From positions 91,766,431-91,830,430 of the forward strand of contig NC_092461.1 in the NCBI RefSeq assembly GCF_047495875.1: a DNA stretch of 64,000 nt, written 5' to 3'. The position numbers and the translations under genes are program-made. The notes beneath the pieces were generated by a model. It was not told where the DNA came from, searched no databases, and worked only from the letters and a program-made list of their open reading frames with translations. Origin of the DNA: Pithys albifrons albifrons (lineage: Eukaryota > Chordata > Aves > Passeriformes > Thamnophilidae). Numbering within the stretch: position 1 is the stretch's first letter; each line of letters starts with the position of its first letter. Of this stretch, positions 60,101 to 64,000 are shown piece after piece.

Positions 60101-61465
60101 GCACTCCACTCTGTCTTCTGAGTCCTCCTCATGAGAGTGTTTAGAAGCAGGGAGGAATTGGAAGGACCTCATAGTTTCATTCAGGATGGCAAGGGAAGTA
60201 CTGAGAAACCCAGTGCTTTGTGTTCCCTGTGTTGGCATCATATGCTGAAAAACAGTGTGGCTAGAGCAGGAATTTAGCAAAAAAGGTTGAAACTGTCAGT
60301 CAGTTATGGCATCTTCACTGAAATGAACAGGTGAGGTCAGGGGGCTGCATTCCTGTGTCATATGGTAAACTGGTTTCTTGGGAAAACATCTGTATAATCA
60401 GGTTGTTCTCCCTATGAACACTTTTTTAGCTCCAGTGTAATGTGAGAAAGAAAACCATTTGTAAAACAGTAAGCAAATGAAGAAGTTTGTGACTGCTGTT
60501 ACAGGCAATCATATCCTCTTCTGATTCTTCCTGCTTAATTTTTTTTCTTCATTTAAGTAAATCCTTATATGTCTCAAAGGTAACAGAGCAAAAGAACTAG
60601 AGATACAAACTACGTTTTGCTGGATCAGAGACTAAAACTTGGCTTCCATTTCTCTGTCTAAAGATTCATCGAGGAAACAGATCAAAAGTAAGTTAAGTTG
60701 TGTCCATTTCCACTGTGACAAAGCAAAAGAGGGAACAAAAGTGAAACATCAGATTGCAGCTGCTACAGAACTGAATGGAGAAAAGCCCAAGGAACACACT
60801 GTGGACACAACAGGTACCTGTGCCCGGAGGAGTAGGAGGGTTCCTACTTCTACTTGTAGGACTGCCAGTGTTGGGGAAAAATTAAAGGATCCAAGTCAGC
60901 TTTCATCTGGCAAGAGGGAGCATTGTGAGGGAACGGGTGTGTTCTTCTGTGATGTCAGTTGTGCTGGTGGAACTGTGAGAAACTCAAAACAGTGCGAAGC
61001 TCCTTCCAAGGGCAAAAGACATCAGCAGAAATCCAGGAGTAAAGAGGTAAATGATAAGCGATGTTCACCAGCTGGTTCTAGTAGACCAGGAAGTGCCAAA
61101 ACAGTATTTGTACACACCAGAAGTGACAGCCTGCATGCTGTGGAACAGACTGACAAAGTGGGAAATAATGAATTAGTGAAAAAGACTTCCTCACTGTTGT
61201 CTGCTAGGGCAGAACCTTCCGGAACTGTGGCAAGAAACCCCACAGCATGTTCTGCTCCTGGTGACAGTTTGAACTTGGAAAAAACGGGTGTGATTGGATC
61301 CAGGAATGCAGATGATCAATTGTGTTCTGTCTCATGGCACAGTACAAATATTGAACTGATCCCTTTAGAGATTCGAATGCAGGTCATCGAAAAAGAAAGA
61401 AAAAGGAAAGAGCTCTTCCGGAAGAAGAACTATGCTGCTACTGTCATACAGAGGACGTGGAGAAG
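18016..61465 (+). CDS. INVS: Inversin (INVS), 11 internal coding exons, partial at both ends
   Basis: Spliced coding sequence of inversin, joining 18016-18189, 23114-23281, 32779-32959, 36498-36607, 40771-40942, 44981-45136, 46571-46800, 47772-47878, 51003-51215, 58171-58472 and 60664-61465. Every junction is GT-AG, the phases fit throughout, and the conceptual product of about 871 residues follows human inversin in order from about residue 92. Seen in the sequence: repeated ankyrin signatures (TPLH, LHWAA), one complete IQ motif, a polar linker, two RxxLxxxxN D-boxes and the first half of a second IQ motif. Known of the family: inversin is a cilium-base scaffold with NPHP3, NEK8 and ANKS6. 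It binds calmodulin through IQ motifs, binds APC2 through its D-box and promotes Dishevelled degradation. Human mutations cause infantile nephronophthisis and situs inversus. The start codon, first two ankyrin repeats and C-terminal exons are outside the window. Identity is secure; exon ends were inferred by eye. Confidence 0.97.
18366..18706 (-). repeat. CR1 LINE, 5'-truncated, antisense
   Basis: It begins with tandem AATCATAGAATC units (the CR1 3' tail read backwards), then GGGTTGGAAAAGACCTCCAA, GAGTCCAACCC, CACCACCTCTCTGGGCAGCC and CATTCCAATGCCTGATTACT. This is the classic antisense text of the CR1 3' untranslated region and the end of ORF2. It is well preserved and truncated after about 340 bp. 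Open frames on both strands here come from the repeat. Confidence 0.95.
18978..19370 (-). mobile_element. Endogenous-retrovirus LTR fragment, antisense
   Basis: It starts TGGTGGTTTAGCTTTGGCAA and continues with CAGCTGCTCTCTCCCTCC, AATGGGACAGATGGG, a CTCATGGGCAAAATACTCAA block and a C-rich stretch near 19220. The order matches a common avian LTR read in antisense, from its 3' terminus inward. The other terminus is not recognisable, so it is truncated; the right boundary is approximate. Confidence 0.6.
22590..23032 (+). repeat. CR1 LINE 3' end, sense and decayed
   Basis: Recognisable pieces occur in order: ACTGGAGAGCC, GAGCACCTAACATCAAGGAG, GTGGTCCAGAGAGGTTGTTA, TTGGACTAGGTGATCTC and a degraded TTCTGTGAAAATATAATGAA tail. 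This is the sense CR1 3' end with many substitutions and short deletions, hence an older copy than the one at 18366. It ends about 80 bp before the 23114 exon. Confidence 0.85.
23114..23281 (+). CDS. INVS: INVS exon, ankyrin repeats 5-6 (about residues 150-205)
   Basis: This 56-codon exon is phase 0 on both sides, after TTGTATTCCAG and before GTAAGA. It reads [17 protein letters not shown], then a repeat containing [17 protein letters not shown], and ends VKCIL. Two ankyrin consensus turns are visible (TALHWSAYY and IPLHWAANN), with [10 protein letters not shown] between them as the outer helix and loop. Against human inversin the differences are conservative (DIEG for DVEG, ANNKD for ANHKD, VKCIL for VRCIL). 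Reading frame continues past the donor in genomic DNA as intron read-through and should not be counted as coding. A CR1 insertion ends only about 80 bp upstream of the exon, close to the likely branch-point region. Confidence 0.97.
24398..24967 (-). mobile_element. Solo endogenous-retrovirus LTR with perfect 6-bp target duplication
   Basis: The 570-bp element starts TGTGGTGTGTTGGCC and ends CACTACA, so it has TG...CA termini. It is flanked on both sides by AAAAGT (24392-24397 and 24968-24973), a perfect 6-bp target-site duplication. Internal text such as TTCACTGCTTCCCATCAGCA and GACATGGTATGGAATATTGC matches a widespread avian LTR in antisense. A 6-bp duplication is typical of class II (beta-retrovirus-like) elements. 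With no internal sequence beside it, this is a solo LTR left by recombination between two LTRs. It has decayed: the position of its TATA box is now a run of A on the minus strand. Confidence 0.9.
25083..25788 (-). repeat. CR1 LINE, antisense, left (3') part of a split copy
   Basis: The + strand reads the CR1 3' end backwards: GTCTAGTCCAACCTCCCTGC, CATCTTCAACTAGATCAGGT, AAGAATTTCTTCCTAATATC, CCAGGCTGAACAACCTCAGC and GGTCATGTCCAGCCTTTCAG. The CR1 match continues to about 25788 (ACCAGAACCCTCAAATTTAG, TCTGTTCATCAA), where it is interrupted and resumes at about 26829. Minus-strand frames here, such as 25167-25514, are remnants of its ORF2 C-terminus. Confidence 0.93.
25789..26828 (-). mobile_element. 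Endogenous-retrovirus 3' fragment (3' LTR plus internal end) nested in CR1
   Basis: On the minus strand an LTR of about 591 bp (25789-26379) begins TGTAGTAGTTTTGG, contains a TATAAATATAAAA box and ends AACTATAACA. Immediately 5' of it on that strand is a purine-rich AAATAAGGGGTGGA (around 26383-26397), as expected for the polypurine tract that primes plus-strand synthesis. The roughly 450 bp beyond (26398-26828) would then be the 3' internal end of the provirus. No 5' LTR, no intact gene and no clear target duplication are visible, so it is a truncated, non-functional copy. The family is not identified. Confidence 0.7.
26829..27705 (-). repeat. CR1 LINE, antisense, right (5') part of the split copy
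   Basis: The CR1 text resumes at TATTGATACAAGGGATTGCC, CCCAGGTGCAGCATCTTCCA and CTTGCTGAGGGTGCACTCAA. On the minus strand this gives a degenerate reverse-transcriptase core ([16 protein letters not shown]) in which the usual FADD site is mutated, with stop codons. Further right, GAGCCTGTAGTAGGCACTGA and CTTCCAGCTCCTTCTGTTTG fit more upstream parts of the same element type. The right end near 27705 is approximate. Confidence 0.85.
29868..31320 (+). repeat. CR1 LINE, sense, 1.45 kb with reverse-transcriptase remnant
   Basis: This 5'-truncated CR1 begins in the reverse-transcriptase domain (GAAAGGGCAAGAAGGAGGAC, CCTCAGTCCCTGGAAAGGTG). It continues through TTCACCAAGGGGAAATCATG, CCCCAGGGGTCAGGACTGGG and TTTGCTGATGATACAAAACTG (30453-30473, encoding FADDTKL with the catalytic Asp pair). 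It ends in the 3' region with GGAACAGGATGTCCAGAGAGG and ATTCTGTGATTT. Many frameshifts and stops make it non-functional. It is the longest CR1 in the window and lies in the same orientation as INVS. Confidence 0.95.
32779..32959 (+). CDS. INVS: INVS exon, ankyrin repeats 7-8 (about residues 206-265)
   Basis: The exon has 181 nt: 60 codons plus one base (phase 0 in, phase 1 out). A long T tract and AAAG form the acceptor and GTAAAC the donor. It starts [17 protein letters not shown], contains [11 protein letters not shown] and [12 protein letters not shown], and ends with [10 protein letters not shown] plus the first base of a split Gly codon. Human inversin has DAAPTESLL at the start, so Glu replaces Asp at the junction residue. 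This is consistent with a splice-adjacent codon change rather than a wrong boundary. The next exon supplies 'gt cat gca', restoring G-H-A-Q as in other vertebrates. Genomic reading past the donor gives an unrelated tail that is intronic. Confidence 0.97.
33268..33720 (+). mobile_element. Possible hAT-type DNA transposon remnant
   Basis: CAGTGGTGTCCAAAATGGGG at 33269 resembles the CAGTGGTTCCCAAAGTGGGG-type terminus of Charlie-like hAT elements. Downstream, TTAACAGTGGCATCATCAGT and a TTATTAAACTACCCCTTACA block look like the 5' untranslated and early part of such elements. No matching inverted terminus and no transposase frame are visible. Confidence 0.35.
36030..36349 (+). mobile_element. LTR-like element, sense orientation
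   Basis: G-rich upstream sequence leads to TATATTATAAAAGCTGTAG (TATA box at 36203), a GCGCGTCTGTGAATTCC block, an ATTAAA at 36273, and a terminal CTCGGAGTC...GGCAACA ending in CA at 36349. The order promoter, polyadenylation signal, CA end is that of an LTR. The left end is uncertain and no target duplication was found. It ends about 150 bp before the 36498 exon. Confidence 0.6.
36498..36607 (+). CDS. INVS: INVS exon, ankyrin repeats 8-9 (about residues 266-302)
   Basis: This short 110-nt exon enters in phase 1, completing a split Gly, and leaves in phase 0. The acceptor is TTTTCCTCAG and the donor a consensus GTAAGT. After the Gly it codes for [15 protein letters not shown], then [16 protein letters not shown] and QSNFA, the outer helix of one ankyrin repeat and the start of the next. 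Human has [15 protein letters not shown], so there is one Ser-to-Phe change. The exon contains no in-frame ATG and is too short to stand out as an open frame; it was found by looking for the missing piece between the LHWAALL and ETVEVF exons. A plus-strand LTR-like element ends about 150 bp upstream. Confidence 0.96.
36608..40770. other. INVS intron (4.2 kb)
   Basis: The only repeat I recognise is a short sense CR1 end at 40283-40456. The rest is AT-rich sequence without visible features. Confidence 0.8.
40283..40456 (+). repeat. CR1 LINE 3' end, sense
   Basis: It reads GCAATGGGCTGCCCAGGGAG, GGAGTCACCATCCCTGAAGG, GTGGCACTCAGTGCCATGGT, GAGGTCTTTTCCAACCTA and a TTGATTCTGTGATTTTG tail. This is the last roughly 170 bp of a CR1, well preserved. 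It is similar in type to the 18366 copy but in the opposite orientation. Confidence 0.95.
40771..40942 (+). CDS. INVS: INVS exon, ankyrin repeats 9-11 (about residues 303-359)
   Basis: The exon has 172 nt (57 codons plus one base), entering in phase 0 after TTTCGTTTCAG and leaving in phase 1 at GTAAGA. It encodes [17 protein letters not shown], then [17 protein letters not shown] and a repeat ending [11 protein letters not shown]. The atypical ankyrin turn [10 protein letters not shown] (instead of TPLHxAA) is also characteristic of inversin in mammals, which helps identify the family. Differences from human are small: VEVF for [14 protein letters not shown] for VLRTMLSLKS, MTDKYAG for MADKYGG. 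A truncated sense CR1 end lies about 300 bp upstream in the same intron. Confidence 0.97.
40943..44980. other. INVS intron (4.0 kb)
   Basis: No repeat is recognised. A relatively CpG-rich non-repeat block lies at about 43380-43650 and a 13-bp tandem duplication (CTGCATTTATGCT) at 43918-43943. The 154-codon minus-strand open frame at 41520-41984 looks like chance. Confidence 0.75.
44981..45136 (+). CDS. INVS: INVS exon, ankyrin repeats 11-12 (about residues 360-411)
   Basis: This 156-nt exon runs from phase 1 to phase 1. 'cg' completes the split Ala, 51 codons follow, and the last base begins a split Gly. The acceptor is TTAATTCTTCCAG; the donor GTCAGC is weaker than its neighbours. The product reads [18 protein letters not shown], then [18 protein letters not shown] and [15 protein letters not shown]. 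Two ankyrin turns are visible (LHAAALSGH and [11 protein letters not shown]). Compared with human there is HH for NN and DALDV for DATDV, otherwise nearly identical. Because both boundaries are phase 1, skipping would preserve frame and remove about 52 residues of the ankyrin stack. Confidence 0.97.
45137..46570. other. INVS intron (1.4 kb)
   Basis: AT-rich intronic sequence between two ankyrin exons. I see no repeat or other feature in it. Confidence 0.8.
46571..46800 (+). CDS. INVS: INVS exon, ankyrin repeats 12-14 (about residues 412-488)
   Basis: This 230-nt exon enters in phase 1 (completing Gly) after TTGTTTCAG and leaves in phase 0 at GTATGT. It carries [52 protein letters not shown] and ends [12 protein letters not shown], covering two complete ankyrin repeats and the end of a third. 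It is nearly identical to human inversin, with HSPLHW for HSLLHW and MVVLLEN for MAVLMEN. It is the most conserved and most easily recognised piece of the gene in this window. The intron that follows is the shortest here, 971 bp. Confidence 0.98.
46801..47771. other. INVS intron (1.0 kb)
   Basis: This is the shortest intron in the window. Nothing recognisable lies between the splice sites. Confidence 0.8.
47772..47878 (+). CDS. INVS: INVS exon with D-box 1 and ankyrin repeat 15 (about residues 489-523)
   Basis: The exon has 107 nt (35 codons plus two bases), phase 0 to phase 2, between TTGTTTACAG and GTATTG. It reads [17 protein letters not shown], then [18 protein letters not shown], with 'ag' starting the split Arg completed by the next exon. 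RTALHWLCN fits RxxLxxxxN, the first destruction box described in inversin, which mediates binding to the anaphase-promoting-complex subunit APC2. Arg, Leu and Asn are all kept although the inner residue is Leu where human has Ser. Other changes are [10 protein letters not shown] for LLDFAAFPNQ. The exon lacks an early ATG and was located from the gap between the flanking exons. Confidence 0.96.
47879..51002. other. INVS intron (3.1 kb)
   Basis: AT-rich intron without a recognised repeat. A TATA-like ACATATAAAAGCTGATGG at about 49560 is followed by GTGTCTTCTTCATGGG and could mark an old LTR, but no terminus is visible. Confidence 0.75.
51003..51215 (+). CDS. INVS: INVS exon with last ankyrin repeat and calmodulin-binding IQ1 (about residues 524-594)
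   Basis: This 213-nt exon, phase 2 to phase 2, lies between a TTTTTTTAG acceptor and a consensus GTAAGT donor. It encodes [18 protein letters not shown], then [36 protein letters not shown] and [16 protein letters not shown]. The central [14 protein letters not shown] is a complete IQ motif (IQxxxxGxxxRxxF), the calmodulin-binding IQ1 of inversin. It follows the last ankyrin repeat directly and is followed by a basic, probably helical stretch. The sequence is almost identical to human (EHHE for ERHE, QERK for DRKN-side). Because the exon is symmetric, in-frame skipping would remove the last repeat and all of IQ1. Confidence 0.97.
52464..52517. repeat. Tandem duplication of a 28-bp unit
   Basis: ATTTTTTTTAATGTGGAGAA followed by CTGTTTGT is repeated at once as ATTTTTTTAATGTGGAGAA followed by CTCTTGT. 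The two copies differ by small indels, which suggests a local slippage duplication. Confidence 0.8.
53625..54285 (+). repeat. CR1 LINE, sense, internally deleted
   Basis: The left part (53625-54040) matches the upstream reverse-transcriptase region: CATGGGACCAGATTGGCTGC, GAAGGTTCCTTATGACTGTG and CATCTTCAAAAAGGGCCAAA, then a degraded CTGGTGTCACTTTGGTCCC. It then joins directly to CR1 3'-end text (AAATTCTTCCACCCTTGGGA, GTAGCCCAAGGAGGTTGTAT). The central reverse-transcriptase core is missing, so roughly a kilobase was deleted at about 54040. The tail lacks a clear ATTCTATGA repeat. Confidence 0.85.
55203..55232. repeat. T15-GAAG-A11 inverted homopolymer run
   Basis: Fifteen T (55203-55217), GAAG, then eleven A (55222-55232) form a simple self-complementary tract. 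It could be a decayed retroposon tail or plain slippage. Confidence 0.8.
58171..58472 (+). CDS. INVS: INVS linker exon, charged helix then Ser/Pro/Lys-rich region
   Basis: This 302-nt exon enters in phase 2, completing Lys, after ATAATTACAG. It probably ends before GTTTGT in phase 1. It begins [17 protein letters not shown], matching the start of the human exon (KREEENKRKEAEQQKG), then becomes a low-complexity polar linker with [34 protein letters not shown] and [15 protein letters not shown]. This central part of inversin diverges fast in vertebrates, and only the first 15 or so residues align confidently. The 3' boundary is supported by phase: the terminal G joins 'at' of the next exon to give Asp, and no other nearby GT fits as well. 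The donor is weak. A longer open frame in another phase (from 58152) is a shadow. Confidence 0.9.
58473..60663. other. INVS intron (2.2 kb)
   Basis: It contains one plus-strand LTR-like element (about 59733-60050). The remaining sequence shows nothing specific, apart from a strong polypyrimidine acceptor for the 60664 exon. Confidence 0.8.
59733..60050 (+). mobile_element. Short LTR-like element, sense orientation
   Basis: It starts TGTGAGACTGAGC and shows AGCCAATAAG (CCAAT box, about 59946), CTATATAAACTGTG (TATA at 59971), AATAAA at 59994 and a pyrimidine-rich end TTTCTCTCCA at 60050. The order and spacing are those of a small retroviral LTR of about 318 bp. A 46-bp hairpin (59745-59790) lies near its left end. 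I could not confirm a target duplication. Confidence 0.6.
60664..61465 (+). CDS. INVS: INVS large exon, linker, D-box 2 and first half of IQ2
   Basis: This 802-nt exon enters in phase 1 after the strong acceptor TTTCTCTGTCTAAAG and leaves in phase 2 at GTAAGG. The frame upstream is closed by TAA at 60633, so translation does not start here. It starts with a split Asp then [17 protein letters not shown], matching the human ACVHF region. It keeps [14 protein letters not shown] in mid-exon, and ends with [27 protein letters not shown] and [10 protein letters not shown] plus two bases of a Ser codon. RKELFRKKN is the second D-box (RxxLxxxxN). VIQRTWRS is the first half of IQ2, whose remainder must be on an exon beyond the window. 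The rest is Ser/Lys/Thr-rich and poorly conserved, as expected for inversin. Confidence 0.96.
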
Positions 61466-64000
61466 GTAAGGCTGCTGTTTTAATAGCTACAGAAGGGTGA
61501 TACACAAGTAGATGTAAATTAAATTAGGCTTGTTGGCAATGCCCTTTATTTGGGCCTTTTGCTTACTTTGTTGGTAGCACTAAATGAGACATTTAATAAT
61601 TTTTCACCAAACAAGGAGAAAGTGGGTTCCAGTTGCCTGGAATTACATTAGTAAGTTCACAGAATGTGCAAGGTAAGTGATGACTTTTAATAATTGGAAG
61701 TTATTAAACTTGTTTCAAGCACTGATATTATAATTTATTTCTTTCACGCTGTTGTTGTGTTCATTAGCAAACTTACACATGTAGGGGTACAGGGTTTTCC
61801 TGAAAAGGAATCAGAGCCTTTACCACCAGTTACTTGAAACTGTACTCTGACCTGACTTTTAACTGGATAACCAAACCACAAGATGTCGGGAAGCTTAGAA
61901 TATTAATTGCCAAAACTTGAAGCTAGCTTGAATACCTTGATGAAAGTGTCTCAGAAATACAGTCATTGTTAATGTGCACACTCCTTAATATTTAATTTCT
62001 TATCAAAATGGTCAGGAAGAGTGTGACAGCTGTAAGTGAATATATAATATGTGCATGATTTATATTTACTGTTTTTATTGAAACTTCAGTTTTTACTAGA
62101 CGCAGAAAACTATAAATTGCTGATGTTTACTAATATTCTTCCCACGTCTCTCACTAGTTTAACAGTTTATTATATACTATAATATTTCTTAGTATTCAAT
62201 TAAAGAAAAAATAACAGGTAAGTTACTTTCAGAGCTTAATTGTGACACTCTATGATGTAGTTTAGCAGTGATGCAAAAGTTGTTCCCCCAACACAAACTG
62301 TATCAAAGGGAGCAGCTGTTGGGAGCATGCAGAGGGTAGTAACATCTTTTATCCCAGTCCCTGGGAAACTTGCAAGTTTACTGCAATAGCAGAATCAGGT
62401 CTTAATGCCCAAGTGCCTGCAGAATGAATCCTGATTACTGGGAGACCTCCCTTCTGGGTCATGCTGGAAGCTTTGCTTCCCTTGCAGAGTTGTTCAGAGG
62501 GGCTGTTCAGTACTGGCTGTCTTCCCAGTGCAGGGCAGCATCAGTATCCAACAGCATGCCACAGCATGGAGCAGAAAGGAAGCAGCACTCAGCAGCTGGA
62601 GCATCAGGGTCTGCTCCCTTTGTCACCTCACCCAGCCTGGGCTTTTCAGCCACTCAGTAATGTGTCCTCTGGGCCTCCCTGAGCAGGCCCAGCACTAAAA
62701 GTTAAGAGAGAAAAGTTCTGAATACTTATTGTACCAGTCTGCTGTTTTGAAAAGGAAAGATTTTTTTTGCCAAGTACTACATAGCTCTGAAAAACTATGA
62801 AAGAGTCATGGGATTGTGCTGCCTGCTTTCAGTAGTGCTTCCAGGCTTAAAAAATGTCCCATTTCCTATTTTGCAAGTGAAGTGTTACCTGTGTTTCCCT
62901 GTTTTAAGAAACACCAGGGAGTGAAGAGACAAGCATTGCTAGCCACTTGTCTGAAGGGTTTTGAGAACTGGTATCTCTCCCATTGCTTTTTCAGTTCACT
63001 TACAAAGTCTGAAGTCTTGTCTTTCTCAGAAAGAGCTGACACTGCCATTAATAGGGAGGAGACACCAGACCAGACACCCCGTGATCTGAGCTGGCAGTCC
63101 ATTTGTTCCTAAACTGAAATGTGGCCCTTCAGAGATTTGTGTTGGCTCAGCGATACTTCTGTTTGCTCCAGCTCTTTTACTGATCAGTCCAAGTATTTTC
63201 AAGCATAAGGTTGGATTTAGTGTCCAGGAATATTCCAAGTTATCTCTTCACTCTTTTTGGAATATACAAGTTACACTGACTTTTACAAGTACATGCCAAT
63301 TCCAGTGAAAAGTTAAGGTTTTGAAATTAATTTTTGACTGAATTTTTGGTGGATGACTTTTTTTTTTGTGAGAATTCTGAGTTGCACAATATCACCTATT
63401 TCTGCACTTCTATCATCTTTACTCCCTGCTATTTATACATCCAGTTCTGGGATCCCCAGTATAAGAAAGACGTGGGCCTGTGGCAACAGGTCAAGAGGAG
63501 GGCCACAAAAATGGTCAGAGGGATGAAACACCTCTCCTGTGAAGACAAGCAAAGAGAGTTTAGGTTGTTCAGTCTGGAGAAGACTCCTGGGACATTTGAT
63601 TGCAGCCTTTGAATATGTAAGGGGAGCTTGTAAGAAAAAGACTTTTTAACTAAGACTTGTAGTGACAGGATAAGGGGCAAAATTTCTAAACTGACAGAGA
63701 GATTAGGATTAGATTGAACATGAGGAGGAAGTTTTTTATGATGGGGATTGTGAGGTACTGGAATAGGTTGCCCAGAGAAGTGGTGGCTGCCTTATCCCTG
63801 GAAATGGTCAAGTCTGGTTAGACAGGACTCTGAGTTGAAGGTGTCCCTGCCCATGGGAGGAAGAGTGGAAGAGATGATCTTTCTAAGTCCCTTCCAACAC
63901 AAACCATTCTATGGTTCTGTGATTCTGTACCACATTCTTCATGCCCACTCTAAGCTGCAAAGCAAAACAGCCACTTCTTGTCCCAGTGTTTCCCCACTCC
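61466..64000. other. INVS intron after the large exon, running out of the window
   Basis: The continuation of IQ2 and the C-terminal tail of inversin were looked for and not found, so this is the 5' part of the next intron. It contains a CR1 3' end at 63438-63929. The 62280-62690 stretch is richer in GC but shows no family resemblance. Confidence 0.75.
63438..63929 (+). repeat. CR1 LINE 3' end, sense
   Basis: It reads CCAGTTCTGGGATCCCCAGT, GGTCAAGAGGAGGGCCACAA, AGGTTGTTCAGTCTGGAGAA, TGGAATAGGTTGCCCAGAGA, GGTGTCCCTGCCCATGGGAG and ATTCTATGGTTCTGTGATTCTG. This is an ordered 490-bp CR1 3' end with small deletions, in the same orientation as INVS. Confidence 0.95.

Noticed and set aside
60639..60663. 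Possible alternative 5' extension of the large exon
   Set aside because: The frame is open back to TAA at 60633, but 60645-60663 is a polypyrimidine tract plus AAAG acceptor, and the exon phase fits only a start at 60664.
61022..61243. Minus-strand frame opposite the large INVS exon
   Set aside because: It is a shadow of the real coding exon with no independent support.
1..64000. tRNA, rRNA, CRISPR, operon-like or prokaryotic mobile features
   Set aside because: No cloverleaf boxes, no regularly spaced direct repeats and no compact gene clusters were seen. The sequence is vertebrate intron and exon throughout.

Overview
The window is nuclear DNA from a bird. Two things show this. The interspersed repeats are chicken-repeat-1 (CR1) LINEs ending in the avian 'ATTCTATGATTCTATGA'-type tail, together with avian endogenous-retrovirus LTRs. 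The only gene has short, vertebrate-style GT-AG exons in large AT-rich introns. I see no bacterial, phage, plasmid or CRISPR content.

The one real gene is INVS (inversin, nephrocystin-2) on the + strand. Eleven consecutive coding exons lie between 18016 and 61465: 18016-18189, 23114-23281, 32779-32959, 36498-36607, 40771-40942, 44981-45136, 46571-46800, 47772-47878, 51003-51215, 58171-58472 and 60664-61465. They total 2,615 nt, or about 871 codons. All splice phases are compatible, no exon is missing inside the chain and no frame is broken. They run from about residue 92 of the vertebrate protein (within the third ankyrin repeat) to the middle of the second IQ motif. The start codon and first two repeats lie 5' of the window. 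The rest of the second IQ motif and the C-terminal tail lie 3' of it. The product is a ciliary scaffold of ankyrin repeats, IQ1, a Ser/Pro/Lys-rich linker, a second D-box and IQ2. It organises the inversin compartment of the primary cilium with NPHP3, NEK8 and ANKS6, and acts in left-right patterning and kidney development by modulating Dishevelled/Wnt signalling.

Layout: 1-18015 is intron with little recognisable content. From 18 to 23 kb there are the first two exons with CR1 and LTR fragments. From 23 to 33 kb is a 9.5-kb intron that is a repeat graveyard: a solo LTR with a perfect target duplication, a long antisense CR1 split by an antisense endogenous-retrovirus fragment, and a 1.45-kb sense CR1 with a visible reverse-transcriptase motif. 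From 32.8 to 51.2 kb seven more exons complete the ankyrin domain and IQ1. From 51 to 58 kb is a 7-kb intron with an internally deleted CR1 and a small CpG-rich islet. From 58 to 61.5 kb are the linker exon and the large 802-nt exon. From 61.5 to 64 kb is the next intron, ending in a CR1 3' end.

I found no convincing new biological system. The items most worth checking are non-repeat intronic blocks with unusual composition (740-1090, 43380-43650, 56760-57130), an unexplained antisense coding-like block (20600-21530), the nested retroelement and a perfect-armed hairpin inside an LTR-like element.
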